A program made the translations under genes and the position numbers. From positions 2,657,001 to 2,721,000 of the forward strand of contig NZ_LN614830.1 of assembly GCF_000953635.1 (NCBI RefSeq): a stretch of DNA of 64,000 nt, read 5' to 3'. Source of the DNA: Legionella micdadei. Lineage in GTDB: Bacteria > Pseudomonadota > Gammaproteobacteria > Legionellales > Legionellaceae. The notes below the pieces were generated by a model. It was given only the letters and a program-made list of their open reading frames with translations. It made no database searches and was not told the DNA's origin. Below are positions 33,528 to 42,431 of the stretch, one piece after another. Each line of letters starts with the position of its first letter. Position 1 is the first letter of the stretch.

Positions 33528-35996
33528 TCACAATTCATTCAATCTTAAAGATTGGGATAGAGTCCAAAACCCTCTCCACGGATCGGTTTTTAACGCTTGT
33601 AAACGCTTTAATACAGTACGGATCGTATAAAATGTGTCTTCATATTGTTCACTAAGTTCATCCCACCGAATGGGCGTAGCGATGGGGGCATGAATTCTGG
33701 CACGAGTTGAATAAGGTGCGATTGCTGTGGCGTCACGCTGATTGCGCAGATAATCAATAAAAATTTTTCCCTTCCGCTTAGCTTTTGTCATTTTACTGAT
33801 GTATTTTTCAGGATTTCTTTTTTCTAAAAATTCAACAAAAACACGGGTAAAGTTCTTTACTTCATCCCAGTCATATTCTGCTTTAACGGGTATAACGATA
33901 TGAAGCCCTTTTCCACCTGTTGTTTTAACAAAAGAGGTTAATTCATACTGCTGTAACTGCTCTCTAATATCAAAAGCTGCCTCAACTACCATTTTCCATT
34001 CCACATCAGGAGCGGGATCTAAATCAAAAATCAAAATATCAGGATGCTCAAGATGGTTAATCGTGCTTCCCCAAGGGTGAATCTCTAAAACGCCCATTTG
34101 CACTAAATTTAGCAATCCTTCTTTGTTATCCAAGTATAAGTATTGTTCGACTTCACCTTTTTTATTTTTAACAGGAACTTCATGTAATTTTGTCAATCCT
34201 TTATTAAGGTGTTTTTGATAAAAACATTCTTTATAGTTATTAGGACAACGTACTAAAGTTAAAGGCCGATTAAGGATGTACGGCAGAATATAATCACTAA
34301 TTTTATCGTAATAATCATAAAGATCTTGTTTGCTAATTTTATCTTCCTTATAAAGAATTTTTTCGGGACTGGACAATTTCTGAGGATTACCCATCATAGC
34401 AGGTGGCTCTGATTCGATTGATTCCAACGAGCGTTCTTTTTCTTTAATAACCTCTTGCGCTTTCTTATCCGTGCGAAGTCCTTTAAAGCTAGGATGCCTT
34501 AGTCTTCCTTCGTCGGTCCATTCTGAAAACTCTACTTCAACAATCAATTTCGGTTTTACCCAAGTTGCTGTTTTCGCTTCAGGCGGGAATTCATTGAAAG
34601 GGTTTTTTTTAATTTCAAGCGGTTTGAGTTCATTGTAAATTTCTTCTAGTGATTTATCAGTAAATCCTGTCCCGACATTCCCAATAAACACTAACTCCTT
34701 ATCTTCATTAAAAACACCTAAATAAAGCGAACCAAAATGTTTTCGAGAACCCTTTGGTTTTGTAAATCCGCCAACCACAAATTCCTGTCGCTTAGAACAT
34801 TTAATCTTAAGCCAAGATTTACTACGCTTCCCTAGGTATCGACTATCGGCCCGCTTAGACACAATCCCTTCCAGAGCAAAATCGCATGAGTGTTTAAACA
34901 TGGCTTCGCCTTGACCAACAACATGATCACTGTATTTAATGGACAATGGGGCTTCTTCGAGTATTGTGGTTAATATTTTTTTTCGCTCGATAAGGGGTAA
35001 TGAACGAAGATCATATTGTTCAAGGTATAACAGATCAAAAATATAATAAAAAAGAGAAGATTGTTTTTCTGATTTTATTGAGTTTTGCAATAATTGAAAA
35101 TTAGAGCGGCTCCTTTCGTCTAAAGCGACAATTTCGCCATCAAAAATACCATTTTCTACTGGCAATTTTTGCAAATCAGGAATGAGCTGGTGAAACTCCG
35201 TTGTCCAATCCTTTTGATTGCGGGAAACAAATCGAATCTTGTCTCCTTTTTTAAATGCAACCATGCGGTAACCATCAAATTTAATCTCATGAAGCCAATT
35301 ATCCCCTTTAGGTGGTTTGTCAACCAAAGTGGCCAATTGTGCAGAAATTGTTTTAAGAAAAGGGCTAGTCTGTAAACTTGCTTTTAATTCAGGATCAATA
35401 AAATCAGCCCTCGGGTTGGCTTTATTTTTACTCCAAACACCCTGGTAATTGCGGCTAATCTCCTCTATTGATTGATCATTTAGAACACTTCGGGGTTCTT
35501 CTTTCGTAACATCATACTCTGAGAAGGACTTGGCAAATTCATCATCATATTTAATGAGGAACCATTGATTTTGTTTAAAACGAATTAGATCCCAACGCCC
35601 TTGTATTTTTTTACCGTTGAGTTCAAAACGAAGATGGCCTTGGTGATAGGCCTCTTCCGGATCATCATCCAGCGGAACCCAATGCCCTTGATCCCAAAGC
35701 ATTACTGTTCCTCCTCCATACTCCTCTTTAGGAATAATCCCTTCAAAAGTGCCATATTCAATAGGATGATCTTCAACATGGATTGCGAGCCGCTTTACCT
35801 TAGGGTCAAGACAAGGCCCTTTAGGTACAGCCCAACTTTTAAGGACGCCTTTAAGCTCTAAACGAAAATCATAATGAAGGTGGGTTGCAGCATGTTTTTG
35901 AACAACAAAAAGAAAATGTTTGGTTTTATGCACATGCCCTTTGGGCTCTGGCGTTTTTTTAAAATCCCTTTTTTGTCGATAGCTCTCTAGGCTCAT
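33528..35996 (-). CDS. ligD: DNA ligase D (phosphoesterase-ligase-polymerase)
   Basis: An 822-residue three-domain LigD in the order phosphoesterase (about 1-190; KHAATHLHYDFRLE carries the metal-binding His and Asp), ATP-dependent ligase (about 215-520; adenylated Lys in HEIKFDGYRM), polymerase/primase (about 560-810; LIFDLDPAPDVEW, TTGGKGLHIVIP). LigD repairs double-strand breaks by end joining with Ku. No ku gene lies in this window. ATG at 35996 has AGGATA upstream. The gene lies 44 bp downstream of gshB on the same strand and may share its transcript. Confidence 0.93.
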   Translation of the reverse strand: MSLESYRQKRDFKKTPEPKGHVHKTKHFLFVVQKHAATHLHYDFRLELKGVLKSWAVPKGPCLDPKVKRLAIHVEDHPIEYGTFEGIIPKEEYGGGTVMLWDQGHWVPLDDDPEEAYHQGHLRFELNGKKIQGRWDLIRFKQNQWFLIKYDDEFAKSFSEYDVTKEEPRSVLNDQSIEEISRNYQGVWSKNKANPRADFIDPELKASLQTSPFLKTISAQLATLVDKPPKGDNWLHEIKFDGYRMVAFKKGDKIRFVSRNQKDWTTEFHQLIPDLQKLPVENGIFDGEIVALDERSRSNFQLLQNSIKSEKQSSLFYYIFDLLYLEQYDLRSLPLIERKKILTTILEEAPLSIKYSDHVVGQGEAMFKHSCDFALEGIVSKRADSRYLGKRSKSWLKIKCSKRQEFVVGGFTKPKGSRKHFGSLYLGVFNEDKELVFIGNVGTGFTDKSLEEIYNELKPLEIKKNPFNEFPPEAKTATWVKPKLIVEVEFSEWTDEGRLRHPSFKGLRTDKKAQEVIKEKERSLESIESEPPAMMGNPQKLSSPEKILYKEDKISKQDLYDYYDKISDYILPYILNRPLTLVRCPNNYKECFYQKHLNKGLTKLHEVPVKNKKGEVEQYLYLDNKEGLLNLVQMGVLEIHPWGSTINHLEHPDILIFDLDPAPDVEWKMVVEAAFDIREQLQQYELTSFVKTTGGKGLHIVIPVKAEYDWDEVKNFTRVFVEFLEKRNPEKYISKMTKAKRKGKIFIDYLRNQRDATAIAPYSTRARIHAPIATPIRWDELSEQYEDTFYTIRTVLKRLQALKTDPWRGFWTLSQSLRLNEL

Positions 35997-36040
35997 GGAG
36001 TATCCTGGTTTTCTTACTAGTATAGCCAAGAGCCAACGTT

Positions 36041-36991
36041 TTACGCCGAAACTAAATCTGCCAGGCAACGTAGATAATCACCCGCAATATCCAAATTGGT
36101 TTCGTCTGCGATTTCGCGAATACACGTCGGGCTAGTCACATTAATTTCTGTTAAATAATTTCCGATGACATCGATTCCAACGAAATAAAGCCCCATCATT
36201 CTGAGCGTAGGAGCAATTTGCTGGCAAATCCATCTATCCCTGTCAGTGAGTGGCACCACTTCTCCACGTGCTCCTGCAGCAAGATTCCCGCGCAACTCAC
36301 CCTTAGCGGGGATACGAGCCAGAGCATAAGGCACTGGCTCTCCATTGATCAATAAAATGCGTTTATCCCCCGAAGTAGTAATTTCAGGAATGTATTGCTG
36401 CGCCATAATGCTAACCGTTTGGCCTTGAGTGAGTACCTCCAAAATGACTGATAAATTTTCTGCTTTTTTATCCACATGAAAAACTGAATTTCCGCCCATT
36501 CCCTCCAATGGCTTAAAAATCACATTTTGATGTTCTTGCCAGAAACTGCGCAGACGGCTCATGTCCCGACTCACCAAAGTCTGTGGGCAACATTGAGGAA
36601 AATTGAGCGTAAAAAATTTTTCGTTAGCATCACGCAAGCTGCTTGGTTTATTCGCTACGAGTACTCCATCACGTTCGGCAAGTTGGAGGGCATAAGTGGC
36701 GTAGATGTATTCCATGTTAAACGGAGGATCTTTGCGCATTAAAATAATATCAAACTCACTTAATGGTTGCTCCCCCACTCGCCCTATCTCAGCCCAACTG
36801 CTCAATTTTTCATCCCTGACTCGAATTGAGGAGACTCGCGCATAAGCGAACCCATCCCGACAATACAATTCTTCTTGTGTAAAATAAACACAATCCCACC
36901 CAAGTGTTTGCGCACTCTTAATCATGGCAACGGTGGAATCCTTATAAGCCTTTATTTTATGAATAGGATCCATTAAGACAGCAAGTCTCAT
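36041..36991 (-). CDS. gshB: Glutathione synthetase
   Basis: This 316-residue ATP-grasp enzyme joins gamma-glutamylcysteine and glycine. It begins MRLAVLMDPIHKIKAYKDSTVAM and contains LMRKDPPFNMEYIYATY, VIFKPLEGMGGNSVF, SGDKRILLINGEPVPYALARIP and INVTSPTCIREI, all characteristic of bacterial GshB. GGAGG precedes the start; the ATG overlaps the gshA stop (TGATG), so translation is coupled to gshA. Confidence 0.95.
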   Translation of the reverse strand: MRLAVLMDPIHKIKAYKDSTVAMIKSAQTLGWDCVYFTQEELYCRDGFAYARVSSIRVRDEKLSSWAEIGRVGEQPLSEFDIILMRKDPPFNMEYIYATYALQLAERDGVLVANKPSSLRDANEKFFTLNFPQCCPQTLVSRDMSRLRSFWQEHQNVIFKPLEGMGGNSVFHVDKKAENLSVILEVLTQGQTVSIMAQQYIPEITTSGDKRILLINGEPVPYALARIPAKGELRGNLAAGARGEVVPLTDRDRWICQQIAPTLRMMGLYFVGIDVIGNYLTEINVTSPTCIREIADETNLDIAGDYLRCLADLVSA

Positions 36992-38286
36992 CATTCGCCT
37001 CCAATCGCGGCAATTTCTTTTGCTGCTGCAAGCGCTGCCAAGCGTGCAATTACGCCGTAAGCATAAAATCGATTTGGGCATTCGATGACGGCCAAATCAT
37101 TGCGCGGCATATTGCAAGCTTGGGCAAAAGCAAGCGGTTCAAAATGCATGCCTGGGGCATTGAGATTTTCATCTGTACCTCGCCCCTGGTGCACACGATA
37201 AAACCCTCCGACAACAAATTGTCCTATCATATAAACAACAGGCTCAGCAACCGCGCCATTAGGCATTGTTTCATAGGTGTATACACCTTCTTGAACCATC
37301 ACCCTATCGACTTTGCGCCCCCCTTTACTGGCAGCCATGCGCGTTCGTTGTTTACGATTGAGCTGGCGTATTTCTTCTCCATCGTGCACCATGATCACGC
37401 TCATGCCATAAGTGCCATTATCTGCCTTAACCACCACAAAAGGTCTGTCTGAGATACCATAAGTAGCGTATTTATCCCTTATCATCTCAAGTAATTGATC
37501 GACTTGGTAGGCTAAATTATCAACCCCTTCTTGCGCCATAAAATCCACACCCTCCACTGCAGTGAAATAAGGATTAATTAACCAAGGATCCATATCAACT
37601 AATTTGGCAAATTCAGAAGCAACTTCGTCAAAAAAATGGAAATGATTCGATTTAAGCCTTGACGCCCAACCTAACTTTGGTGTGGGTCTGATGGGCTGAT
37701 TTAAATTCTGTAAAATCTCAGGGATACCTGATGACAAATCATTATTTAGCAAAATCATGCAAGGCTCAAAATCTTGCAATCCGACTTTATCTTTAAAGCG
37801 CTGTAGTGGCTCCATGAGTAGGGTCTGCCCCTCATCGGTAGTGATTTCTGTTGCTGTCGTTACTTCGGGATTTAAACTGCCAATACGCACAACAAATCCT
37901 GCTTTCATAAAAATATCGCGTAAAACCCCTAAACTAAGCAAATAATACTTATTGCGCGTATGACTCTCCGGGATGAGCAAAATATTTTTGCATCTTGGCA
38001 AGTAATCAACCATTACAGATTGAGCCGCCTGAATACATAATGGCAAAAAATCACGATTCAGATTGTTAAAGCCAGCAGGAAATAAATTAGTATCAACCGG
38101 AGCTAATTTAAATCCAGCATGGCGCAAATCCACTGAGGAGGTAATGGGGGGAGGCGTTTCTTGCCATTTTTGCCGAAACCAAGATTCAATTGTAACAGTT
38201 TGTTTTAAAATTATTTTCTCTACATGGTGCAATGGGCCGCAATGGGCTGTGGTTAAATGAGGCACAGGAAAATTTTCATGATGCAT
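36991..38286 (-). CDS. gshA: Glutamate-cysteine ligase, Acidithiobacillus (GshA_ferroox) type
   Basis: A 431-residue enzyme of the GshA family first described in Acidithiobacillus ferrooxidans, different from E. coli GshA and from GCS2. Visible family features are SSVDLRHAGFKLAPVDTNLFPAGFNNL, the ATP-grasp-like FVVVKADNGTYGMSV, and the carboxy-terminal FYRVHQGRGTDENLN. It makes gamma-glutamylcysteine for the overlapping gshB. GGGGGAGA before the ATG at 38286 decides the start; the upstream frame has no site. Confidence 0.92.
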   Translation of the reverse strand: MHHENFPVPHLTTAHCGPLHHVEKIILKQTVTIESWFRQKWQETPPPITSSVDLRHAGFKLAPVDTNLFPAGFNNLNRDFLPLCIQAAQSVMVDYLPRCKNILLIPESHTRNKYYLLSLGVLRDIFMKAGFVVRIGSLNPEVTTATEITTDEGQTLLMEPLQRFKDKVGLQDFEPCMILLNNDLSSGIPEILQNLNQPIRPTPKLGWASRLKSNHFHFFDEVASEFAKLVDMDPWLINPYFTAVEGVDFMAQEGVDNLAYQVDQLLEMIRDKYATYGISDRPFVVVKADNGTYGMSVIMVHDGEEIRQLNRKQRTRMAASKGGRKVDRVMVQEGVYTYETMPNGAVAEPVVYMIGQFVVGGFYRVHQGRGTDENLNAPGMHFEPLAFAQACNMPRNDLAVIECPNRFYAYGVIARLAALAAAKEIAAIGGE

Positions 38287-38475
38287 ATTCTCTCCCCCTA
38301 ATAAGCTTATCAAGCGATGTTAACTCAGGTTAAGGGTTGAATAAACCAAAACTTGTTGCAAATTCGCTGTGTGTTCCTGTGATTTCGCTTCTCGCGAAGC
38401 TCGTCAGCAGGATGCTTTATGTCCTTTTTCTGTTATCATGGCGGCAACCGAAACGAAATACAGAGAGCATAGGAC

Positions 38476-38757
38476 ATGCTGACCGACATTATTCAACAAT
38501 ATGAGCCCCAGATTCAGACTTTTCACTATTTATTGATATTGATTAATGCTATTTTACACGTCCTTTTCGCAGGTGCTGTGGCGCGGGATGCCGGAAATCT
38601 TTACCAAATAGGTCAACGGCCCGCTTTAGTCTCAGCTGCCACCTGGGCTTTCGCCACCTTGATTGGCGGTGTAGTGACAGCAGCAGTTTACTGGTTTATC
38701 CACCATTCTACCCTGACTAGACCAATGATTAGAGAGAATCATTATGAGAGATCCTAA
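38476..38757 (+). CDS. Small two-helix membrane protein
   Basis: A 93-residue protein with two hydrophobic segments: FHYLLILINAILHVLFAGAV (about 17-36) and SAATWAFATLIGGVVTAAVY (about 53-72). Between them lies a short polar loop (ARDAGNLYQIGQRP). The function is unknown. It overlaps the following rhodanese gene by 14 bases, so both are likely in one operon. Confidence 0.7.
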   Translation: MLTDIIQQYEPQIQTFHYLLILINAILHVLFAGAVARDAGNLYQIGQRPALVSAATWAFATLIGGVVTAAVYWFIHHSTLTRPMIRENHYERS

Positions 38758-39076
38758 AATTAGCACAATTGATGTGCATGAATTAAAGAAGCGGCGTGAT
38801 GCGAACCCTGATTTGTGCTTAATTGACGTGAGAGAATTAGATGAGTGGCAAACCCTACGCATTCCCGGTGCCTTACATATCCCCAAAGACGAATTACCTG
38901 GATGCATCGAAACGGCAGTTCCCGAGCGAAATACGCCAATTTATTTACACTGCAAGGGAGGTGTCCGTTCGCTTTATGCCGCAAATTGCTTGTTAACTAT
39001 GGGATATAACGAAGTTTATTCAATTGATGGAGGGATAGTGCAGTGGGCAGCGTCGGGATATCCTATCGAAAAATAA
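38744..39076 (+). CDS. Single-domain rhodanese-like sulfurtransferase
   Basis: A 110-residue single rhodanese domain: CLIDVRELDEWQTLRIPGALHIPKDEL, then the active-site loop LHCKGGVRS, whose Cys would carry persulfide, then SIDGGIVQWAASGYP. There is no signal peptide, so it is cytosolic. It is translationally coupled to the small membrane protein upstream. The sulfur acceptor is unknown. Confidence 0.88.
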   Translation: MRDPKISTIDVHELKKRRDANPDLCLIDVRELDEWQTLRIPGALHIPKDELPGCIETAVPERNTPIYLHCKGGVRSLYAANCLLTMGYNEVYSIDGGIVQWAASGYPIEK

Positions 39077-39110
39077 ACTTAGACTAATCATAATGGCTCA
39101 GCCCCAGCCT

Positions 39111-39139
39111 TTTTTGGTACATCTTGCGAGAAAACATGG
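39111..39139 (-). repeat. Copy of a short interspersed repeat
   Basis: Read on the minus strand this holds CATGTTTTCTCGCAAGATG followed by TACCAAA. Related copies lie at 42123-42185 and 47343-47461. It lies between the rhodanese gene and a terminator-like hairpin. Confidence 0.5.
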
Positions 39140-39176
39140 AAAGCCTGTGCTATTACAACAATCTACCAGTACAATA

Positions 39177-39201
39177 GAAGGTTGGGTCAATCCCAACCTT
39201 C
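39177..39201. terminator. Hairpin terminator between convergent genes
   Basis: GAAGGTTGGG and CCCAACCTTC form a perfect ten-pair stem around a five-base loop, followed by a short T-rich stretch on the plus strand. It lies between the rhodanese gene (+) and the unknown gene ending at 39302 (-) and could stop both. Confidence 0.6.
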
Positions 39202-39207
39202 TTGGTT

Positions 39208-39342
39208 AGTGTTAAGTATAACTTAAACTACTCGTGTCTTCTTTTTGAGTATAGTGTTAAGTATAACTTAAACTACTCGTGTCTTCTTTTTGAGTATAGT
39301 GTTAAGTATAACTTAAACTACTCGTGTCTTCTTTTTGAGTAT
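39208..39342. repeat. Three exact 45-bp tandem repeats
   Basis: Three identical 45-base units start at 39208, 39253 and 39298. The last unit contains the 3' end of the minus-strand gene, including its TAA stop and the codons for TQKEDTSSLSYT. The other two repeat the same tail and stop beyond the gene. As 45 is a multiple of three, the copies stay in the gene's frame. Confidence 0.95.
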
Positions 39343-40210
39343 CGGTTTGCTTTCCATCCTCAGGCACTGAAGGAGGGAGTGTAGGTTGTGTAGCTTGGGG
39401 TTCAGGCTTTTTAGAGCTTAGAAAACCAAATATGCTGCCCAAATATGATTTCTGCTCATCAGTTGGCGCGCCCTGCGGTGCCTTAGCCTTCGTTCTTTCT
39501 AATTGCGCTAGATGCTCTTTGCGTAAGGCTTCTTCATCTTCTTCTTGCTTTTTCTTCTTATCAATTGCTTTTTGCTTTACATTTTGCTCAACCGTTATGT
39601 TCGCAGCTTCGTGAATAACGTTGTTACATAAAGTTAAGTAATAAGCAACATCCAGTCCTTCAATAGAAGAAAAAGGATCTTCTAGCTTAAATTTGCCTGT
39701 GGATTTTCCATTGTCGTAAACTTGAGATTCAATAAAAACTTTGGCAAGGTTCATGAAAAATTCCATATCATGAGAATCCATGTCATTGCCTTTTACTCTA
39801 CCAATATTGATTAGTGAGCGACGGAAAAAATCACTTCCACTGCCTAAGGCCCCTCCTTGGCACGTATAACTGGTCCCTTCAACATGCTTCGGATCTAAAA
39901 TGCTTTCACCATAGGTTTCAGTAATTTCAGCCCCGATCAGAGTAATGATGCTTGTTAGAATGTAACTTTTATCTTCTTCTTCTCGTTGAGGCTCTTCCTT
40001 GGATAAAATCTCAGCTACTTTTTTAACGAACAAAACTTGATGTTTACGGGGCTCAGGCAGAAGTTCATCCGTAAGGACTTTTCCATGCTCCAATCTTAAA
40101 AGATCAGCATTATAAAAGAACCCTATGATTTGATGACTACCTTCCTTCGGCTTACTGCCATTTAGTATCTCATCGTATGATCTTACTGCAAATTCAAATC
40201 TACCTCTCAT
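39302..40210 (-). CDS. Unknown protein with coiled-coil and acidic tail, effector candidate
   Basis: A 302-residue soluble protein with no recognised family. Residues 1-205 appear globular (RSYDEILNGSKPKEGSHQI, LIGAEITETYGESIL). A Lys/Glu coiled coil follows (about 210-245: AIDKKKKQEEDEEALRKEHL), then a Pro/Gln-rich linker and the tail DTQKEDTSSLSYT. An acidic, hydroxyl-rich end after a disordered linker is common in Dot/Icm substrates. AGGAGAG precedes the ATG. Its terminal 45 bp are triplicated downstream. Confidence 0.65.
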   Translation of the reverse strand: MRGRFEFAVRSYDEILNGSKPKEGSHQIIGFFYNADLLRLEHGKVLTDELLPEPRKHQVLFVKKVAEILSKEEPQREEEDKSYILTSIITLIGAEITETYGESILDPKHVEGTSYTCQGGALGSGSDFFRRSLINIGRVKGNDMDSHDMEFFMNLAKVFIESQVYDNGKSTGKFKLEDPFSSIEGLDVAYYLTLCNNVIHEAANITVEQNVKQKAIDKKKKQEEDEEALRKEHLAQLERTKAKAPQGAPTDEQKSYLGSIFGFLSSKKPEPQATQPTLPPSVPEDGKQTDTQKEDTSSLSYT

Positions 40211-40486
40211 TATTTCTCTCCTTAGACTCCATGAAATAGGTGGTAAATCACTTCACCGCCATCAGTGTAAACTAATTAAATTCATTCGTCATGAGTTTTC
40301 TTTAAACGAATTATCCAATTTACAACCTTATGATCGGATTAAAAAAAACATTTTTTGTCTAACTTAAAAACATCGAATAAAATCAAACTGACTTTGTTTT
40401 GGTCGCAACGAGTTTTTTTATTTGAGCTATTTACCCCTAATCAAAACTCATTTAGGATGGCGTCCATTATTTATTGCTGCGAGATC

Positions 40487-42109
40487 ATGATGAAAAAAGG
40501 GTTATTGTTGGTTCTATTAACTTTTTCCTCTGTGCTGCTTGCTAATCCCAAACCACCCAAACTTGTAGTGCAGCTGGTTGTCGATCAATTACGGGGTGAT
40601 TTAATCGAAAAATACCATCATGAATTTGGAGCAAATGGTTTTAATTATTTACTCGGCCATGGGCTTGACTACCACAATGCTCACCACCCCCATGCGAATA
40701 CTGTCACTTGCGCCGGCCATGCTACCATCGCAACAGGTTCATACCCAGCGTTGCATGGTATAGTCGATAATGAGTGGTACGATAGAAAGACAGGTCGGAA
40801 CCGTTATTGCGTAGCCGATGAGAAAAGCACTATTCTACCTACCTCACGTACACAAAAAACGTTAGAGGGACGTTCTCCACGTAACTTGGCCGCTTCTACA
40901 TTAAGCGATGAGCTTGTCCTAGCGCAAACGGGCCGGGCGTTTGCTGTTTCATTAAAAGATCGTTCTGCAATTACGTTAGCAGGCCATGCTGGCAAAGCAT
41001 TTTGGTTTGATAAAGAAAATGGCGGGTTTGTTACAAGCCAACATTACTACTCAGCCTACCCACAATGGGTCATCGAATGGAATAACCATTACAAGCCCAA
41101 AGATGAGACCTGGAATTTAAGCCAACAAGCTAACCACTACCATTTTGCCAAAGCACCTCGCTTTATAAATCGATTTCCCGGTTTCGGCCAAGAGTTTCCG
41201 CATCATTTAGGCGCTCCCGACTCGTCGGAATATTATAAATTTTTATCAATGAGCCCCCTTGCTGATGAGCTTACAGCCGATTTTGCTATCACTCTCTTAA
41301 CTAAGGAAAACTTAGGTAAGTCAAATGGCAAAACTGATTATCTGGCAATTAGTTTTTCTGCTGTTGATGCAATTGGACATCAGTTTGGCCCGAATAGCCT
41401 GGAGTCAGAAGATAATTTACTTCGTCTAGATAAAACCCTGGCTAAATTGTTTGCTGCCCTCGAGCAACAGGTTGGGCTACAAAATACGCTTATAGTACTC
41501 ACCGCCGATCATGGTGTAAGTGATTCACTCACTTATCTTGCGGCCCATCATGTTAATGAAAATCATTCCTTAGAAATTACGCAATTACAAAAGAAAATCG
41601 AAGAAACTTTAGCGAAACGCTATCAATTACCTCCGAATAGTTTACAAGCAGTCTCATTACCCTATATTTACCTCAATCACCAAATCATTAACGAACATCA
41701 GCTCTCAATCAGCGAGGTAAGTCATTATCTTGCAGATGTTCTGCGGCAGCAGCAAGATATATTCCAAGTTTATCCCTTGCCTTTAGTCAACGTAGAGCGC
41801 GATTGGCTTAGTGCGAAAGTCGATAAAATGGCTTTTCCAAAACGTTCAGGAGATCTTTATTTGGTTCCTCCACCTTACCAAGCCTCAGCCGATAAAAACG
41901 AACAGAGGGGTTCTCATGGCACTCCCTGGCAATACGACAGCTATGTCCCGCTATTGTTTGCCAACCCTGCATTTAAAGCCCAACGTATAAATCATAGCGT
42001 GAGCACTACCGATATAGCTCCTACTTTAGCTGCTGTGCTAGCGGTCAAATTACCTTCAGCCGCTGTGGGACACCCGCTTTCAGAGGTCTTACATGAGCTT
42101 GAGAAGTAA
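40487..42109 (+). CDS. Exported alkaline phosphatase superfamily (PafA/NPP-like) enzyme
   Basis: About 540 residues after a signal peptide (MKKGLLLVLLTFSSVLLANP). The fold is that of type I phosphodiesterase/PafA alkaline phosphatase: LVVQLVVDQLRGDLI with the first metal Asp, the nucleophile Thr in ANTVTCAGHATIATGSYP, FSAVDAIGHQFGP, LTADHGVSDS and late RGSHGTPWQYDSYVPLLF. It should hydrolyse phosphate monoesters or diesters in the periplasm. The frame extends upstream to 40355, but only the ATG pair at 40487/40490 gives a signal peptide at the N-terminus. Confidence 0.85.
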   Translation: MMKKGLLLVLLTFSSVLLANPKPPKLVVQLVVDQLRGDLIEKYHHEFGANGFNYLLGHGLDYHNAHHPHANTVTCAGHATIATGSYPALHGIVDNEWYDRKTGRNRYCVADEKSTILPTSRTQKTLEGRSPRNLAASTLSDELVLAQTGRAFAVSLKDRSAITLAGHAGKAFWFDKENGGFVTSQHYYSAYPQWVIEWNNHYKPKDETWNLSQQANHYHFAKAPRFINRFPGFGQEFPHHLGAPDSSEYYKFLSMSPLADELTADFAITLLTKENLGKSNGKTDYLAISFSAVDAIGHQFGPNSLESEDNLLRLDKTLAKLFAALEQQVGLQNTLIVLTADHGVSDSLTYLAAHHVNENHSLEITQLQKKIEETLAKRYQLPPNSLQAVSLPYIYLNHQIINEHQLSISEVSHYLADVLRQQQDIFQVYPLPLVNVERDWLSAKVDKMAFPKRSGDLYLVPPPYQASADKNEQRGSHGTPWQYDSYVPLLFANPAFKAQRINHSVSTTDIAPTLAAVLAVKLPSAAVGHPLSEVLHELEK

Positions 42110-42122
42110 TCTGAGTCTCCCC

Positions 42123-42185
42123 TGTTGGATTTAACAAAAACGGTCAATTTGAGTGCATGTTTTCTCGTAGAAAGATGTCAAAGAG
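42123..42185 (+). repeat. Interspersed repeat copy; contents of 42110-42431
   Basis: TGTTGGATTT, then CAATTTGAGT and ATGTTTTCTCG...AAGATG, resemble two adjoining copies at 47343-47461 and a partial inverted copy at 39111-39139. The remaining part of this 322-bp gap holds a short minus-strand frame (about 42193-42290) that looks faintly like the end of a ParE/RelE toxin, and no other gene. Confidence 0.5.
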
Positions 42186-42431
42186 GGCCGCTTCCCTAAT
42201 AGGGGCTGAGCTATTGCCTCGAAGGAACATAATAGACAAAACGATTTCACCCTGTTTAATCGTGTAATGAAAGATCAAATAATAAGAAGGTCGAGCCAAA
42301 GCTCAGTTTATTTTAGCGAGGGTTTTAAAGGGCATCTGGTAAAATACATGGAAGGTCATTTACCATCTTGAAATTACCCTGGGTTCTAGCTACTTTTATA
42401 AATAAAAGTTCTAAAATTACAAGAGCATGTA

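Noticed and set aside
39208-39342. CRISPR array
   Set aside because: The three units are directly adjacent with no unique spacers, and they contain coding sequence.
39202-39384. Plus-strand frame with a 15-residue repeat (SVKYNLNYSCLLFEY)
   Set aside because: The repetition comes from the 45-bp DNA repeats that belong to the opposite-strand gene; there is no ribosome site.
40355-40486. N-terminal extension of the phosphatase gene
   Set aside because: The extension has no ribosome site and would bury a good signal peptide that begins at 40487/40490.
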